In this document: positions 7,214-8,442 of the stretch, piece after piece
How positions within the stretch are numbered: the first letter of the stretch is position 1
Layout: every line of letters begins with the position of its first letter
From: Paramuribaculum sp.
GTDB taxonomy: Bacteria > Bacteroidota > Bacteroidia > Bacteroidales > Muribaculaceae
NCBI GenBank assembly: GCA_029051835.1
Contig: JAIDKJ010000055.1
Coordinates: 1-8,442 of the forward strand
DNA length: 8,442 nt
Direction: 5' to 3'
Notes under the pieces: generated by a model
Told to the model about the DNA's origin: nothing
The model's input: only the letters and a program-made list of their open reading frames with translations
The model's database searches: none
Translations under genes and position numbers: made by a program

Positions 7214-8239
7214 TCAGTGCCGCTTCTCCTTGCCGGCAAGCATACCGCAGGCAGCGTCGATGTCCTCGCCTCTCGACGCGCGTATGGTGGCGGTGATGCC
7301 GAGCGCGTTCAGTCGGTCGCGGAATGCAGTCATCACACCGGCCTCCGGGGCTTTTTCGTCATATCCCGGCACGGGATGGAAGCGTATCAGATTGACGCGG
7401 GCGTCAGTGCCGCGCAGCAGCCGGGCCAGAGCGTCGGCATGCCTCATATCGTCATTCTTCCCCTTCATCATGGTGTATTCCACCGACAGCCGCCGCTGAT
7501 GGGCGAAGTCGTGGCTGCGAAGCAGCTCTATCACCTCCGCCACGGGGTAGGCTCTCTCCACGGGCATCATTGACGCTCTCTCGCTCCCGAAAGGGGAGTG
7601 GACGCTCAGCGCCATATGCACTTTGGTCTTTTCGAGCAGCTGGCGGATACCGTCGGGACGTCCTACGGTCGATACCGTGATGCGCTTCGGACTCCACGCC
7701 AGTCCCCACGGAGCGGTGAGAATATCTATGGCGCGCACCACGGCATCGAGATTGTCCGTCGGCTCGCCCATGCCCATAAACACCACGTTGGTAAGGCTTT
7801 CCGACTCTTCGATCGACAATATCTGGTTTATTATCTGGGCCGCCGACAGATTGCCGTGAAAACCCTGGCGCCCTGTCATGCAGAAGGCGCAGTTCATCCG
7901 GCATCCGGCCTGCGAGCTGACGCACAGAGTGCTGCGGTCCCGGTCGGGGATCATCACCGCCTCGACATCGCGGTCGTTCGCTCCCCGGAACAGATATTTG
8001 ACAGTGCCGTCGGCCGATGCTACCCGCTTCAGCGGCTCCTCGCGACCGGTGCAGTACGACGCGGCAAGCGTTGCCCGTGCGCGTTTCGATAGATTGGTCA
8101 TATCGTCGATGCTCGCTACCCGTTTCTGATATAGCCAGTCGGCCATCTGGCGGGCGGCATACCGCGGCATTCCGCAGCCGGTAGCCACAGCTTCCAGCTC
8201 GGCGATATTCATTCCTATGAGTGGTGACAGATGTTCCAT
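7214..8239 (-). CDS. rlmN: Dual-specificity 23S rRNA/tRNA adenine C2-methyltransferase RlmN
   Basis: This 341-residue radical-SAM enzyme methylates C2 of adenosine 2503 in 23S rRNA and, in characterised homologs, adenosine 37 of certain tRNAs. It supports translational accuracy. The iron-sulfur cluster motif is C113-x3-C117-x2-C120 (CRMNCAFC). It is preceded by TLCVSSQAGC (104-113), which contains C106, matching the auxiliary cysteine of E. coli RlmN. The SAM-binding GMGEP is at 156-160. ITVSTVG (187-193) and VNLIRFHPVPG (282-292) are family signatures, and the methyl-carrying cysteine is C331 in GEDIDAACGML. All key residues are present and the length is normal, so the protein looks active. 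It lacks features that would suggest the antibiotic-resistance relative Cfr, and the GEDIDAACG tail fits RlmN. The start at 8239 is the first in-frame ATG near the gene boundary. The gene stands alone, convergent with the histidine kinase gene. Confidence 0.96.
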   Translation of the reverse strand: MEHLSPLIGMNIAELEAVATGCGMPRYAARQMADWLYQKRVASIDDMTNLSKRARATLAASYCTGREEPLKRVASADGTVKYLFRGANDRDVEAVMIPDRDRSTLCVSSQAGCRMNCAFCMTGRQGFHGNLSAAQIINQILSIEESESLTNVVFMGMGEPTDNLDAVVRAIDILTAPWGLAWSPKRITVSTVGRPDGIRQLLEKTKVHMALSVHSPFGSERASMMPVERAYPVAEVIELLRSHDFAHQRRLSVEYTMMKGKNDDMRHADALARLLRGTDARVNLIRFHPVPGYDEKAPEAGVMTAFRDRLNALGITATIRASRGEDIDAACGMLAGKEKRH

Positions 8240-8243
8240 GACG

Positions 8244-8251
8244 CGAAGATA
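8244..8251 (-). promoter_or_regulatory. Possible rlmN -7 element TATCTTCG, very close to the start codon
   Basis: On the minus strand TATCTTCG is one base away from TAnnTTTG and lies only four bases upstream of the rlmN ATG. No TTTG box is visible 19-21 bases further up. If it is used, transcription would begin at or next to the start codon and the mRNA would be leaderless or nearly so. The alternative is a promoter further up in the AT-rich spacer that I cannot recognise. Confidence 0.3.
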
Positions 8252-8281
8252 ATCAAAATTTCATTCATGTCGGCATCGCTG

Positions 8282-8326
8282 AAAATGTTAAAATGACGCG
8301 AAAACGGATAAAAATGTTGACAAATG
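8282..8326. repeat. Imperfect direct repeat in the AT-rich spacer
   Basis: AAAATGTT occurs at 8282-8289 and again at 8311-8318. Each copy is followed shortly by AAATG (8291-8295 and 8322-8326). The copies are 29 bases apart, close to three helical turns, which would suit a dimeric or paired DNA-binding protein acting on the rightward promoter downstream. In AT-rich sequence this may be coincidence. Confidence 0.25.
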
Positions 8327-8367
8327 GGGTAAAATAGCGTCCATGTGTGAAAAAATGCAATGATTGC

Positions 8368-8400
8368 TTGCTCAAATATGTGATTTTGTCATTATCTTTG
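8368..8400 (+). promoter_or_regulatory. Rightward promoter for a gene beyond the window, -7 element TATCTTTG
   Basis: TATCTTTG at 8393-8400 is a perfect TAnnTTTG match on the plus strand. CTTG at 8367-8370 gives a partial -33 box at a spacing of 22 bases, slightly longer than the usual 19-21. The remaining 42 bases of the window contain no ATG and form the start of a leader at least about 35 nucleotides long. The gene it drives lies past the right edge and cannot be identified. Confidence 0.6.
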
Positions 8401-8442
8401 CAGAACCTGACATCCGAAAGAGAAAACACAGCGCTATTATAT

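Noticed and set aside
7214..8239. Reading the radical-SAM gene as the resistance methyltransferase cfr.
   Set aside because: The sequence signatures, including GEDIDAACG and the overall match to standard RlmN, and the lack of mobile context point to the housekeeping enzyme.
8317..8340. TTGACA followed by TAAAAT as a sigma-70-type promoter.
   Set aside because: The spacing is only seven bases instead of about 17, and this phylum uses TTTG/TAnnTTTG promoters.
8324..8340. GGGG...GC as a sigma-54 -24/-12 site.
   Set aside because: The distance between GG and GC is not the required ten bases with TGGCAC/TTGC context, so it is not a credible site.

Overview
The window comes from a GC-rich member of the Bacteroidota, most likely order Bacteroidales. 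Four observations support this. SecD and SecF are fused into one polypeptide. Bacteroidota-type -7 promoter elements (TAnnTTTG) stand before secDF, the kinase gene, the response regulator gene and the right edge. No convincing Shine-Dalgarno sequences precede the starts. Short AT-rich spacers separate GC-rich genes. I cannot place it to family from sequence alone. No rRNA, tRNA, CRISPR array, insertion sequence, phage gene or integrase is visible. The region reads as ordinary chromosome.

Layout from left to right. Positions 1-123 hold no gene that I can call, but they contain a very GC-rich hairpin that probably terminates secDF. secDF (124-3027, minus) encodes the fused export motor subunit and has its own promoter. 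A 231-bp spacer (3028-3258) holds that promoter and a terminator-like hairpin for the next gene. A sugar-kinase-like phosphotransferase of the APH/choline kinase fold (3259-4350, minus) follows. A 157-bp divergent intergenic region (4351-4507) carries one promoter for each direction. To its right is a plus-strand operon: a sigma-54-dependent (NtrC-type) response regulator (4508-5842) and a membrane histidine kinase (5839-7149), overlapping by ATGA. After a 64-bp convergent gap, rlmN (7214-8239, minus) encodes the 23S rRNA/tRNA adenine C2-methyltransferase. The last 203 bp are AT-rich and end in a strong rightward promoter for a gene outside the window.

How the parts relate. SecDF and RlmN are housekeeping genes (protein export, ribosome accuracy), each apparently its own transcription unit. 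The regulatory centre is the two-component pair. The kinase has two membrane segments, a HAMP-like linker, a PAS-like domain and a complete catalytic core, but almost no extracytoplasmic domain. The regulator keeps every residue needed to activate sigma-54 RNA polymerase and binds DNA through a Fis-type helix-turn-helix. Its signal and targets are not visible. The divergent sugar kinase is the nearest candidate partner, but I saw no convincing -24/-12 site in front of it. I found no clear undescribed system. The best leads are this signal-orphan pair, the insertion in its receiver domain, and the uncharacterised kinase beside it.
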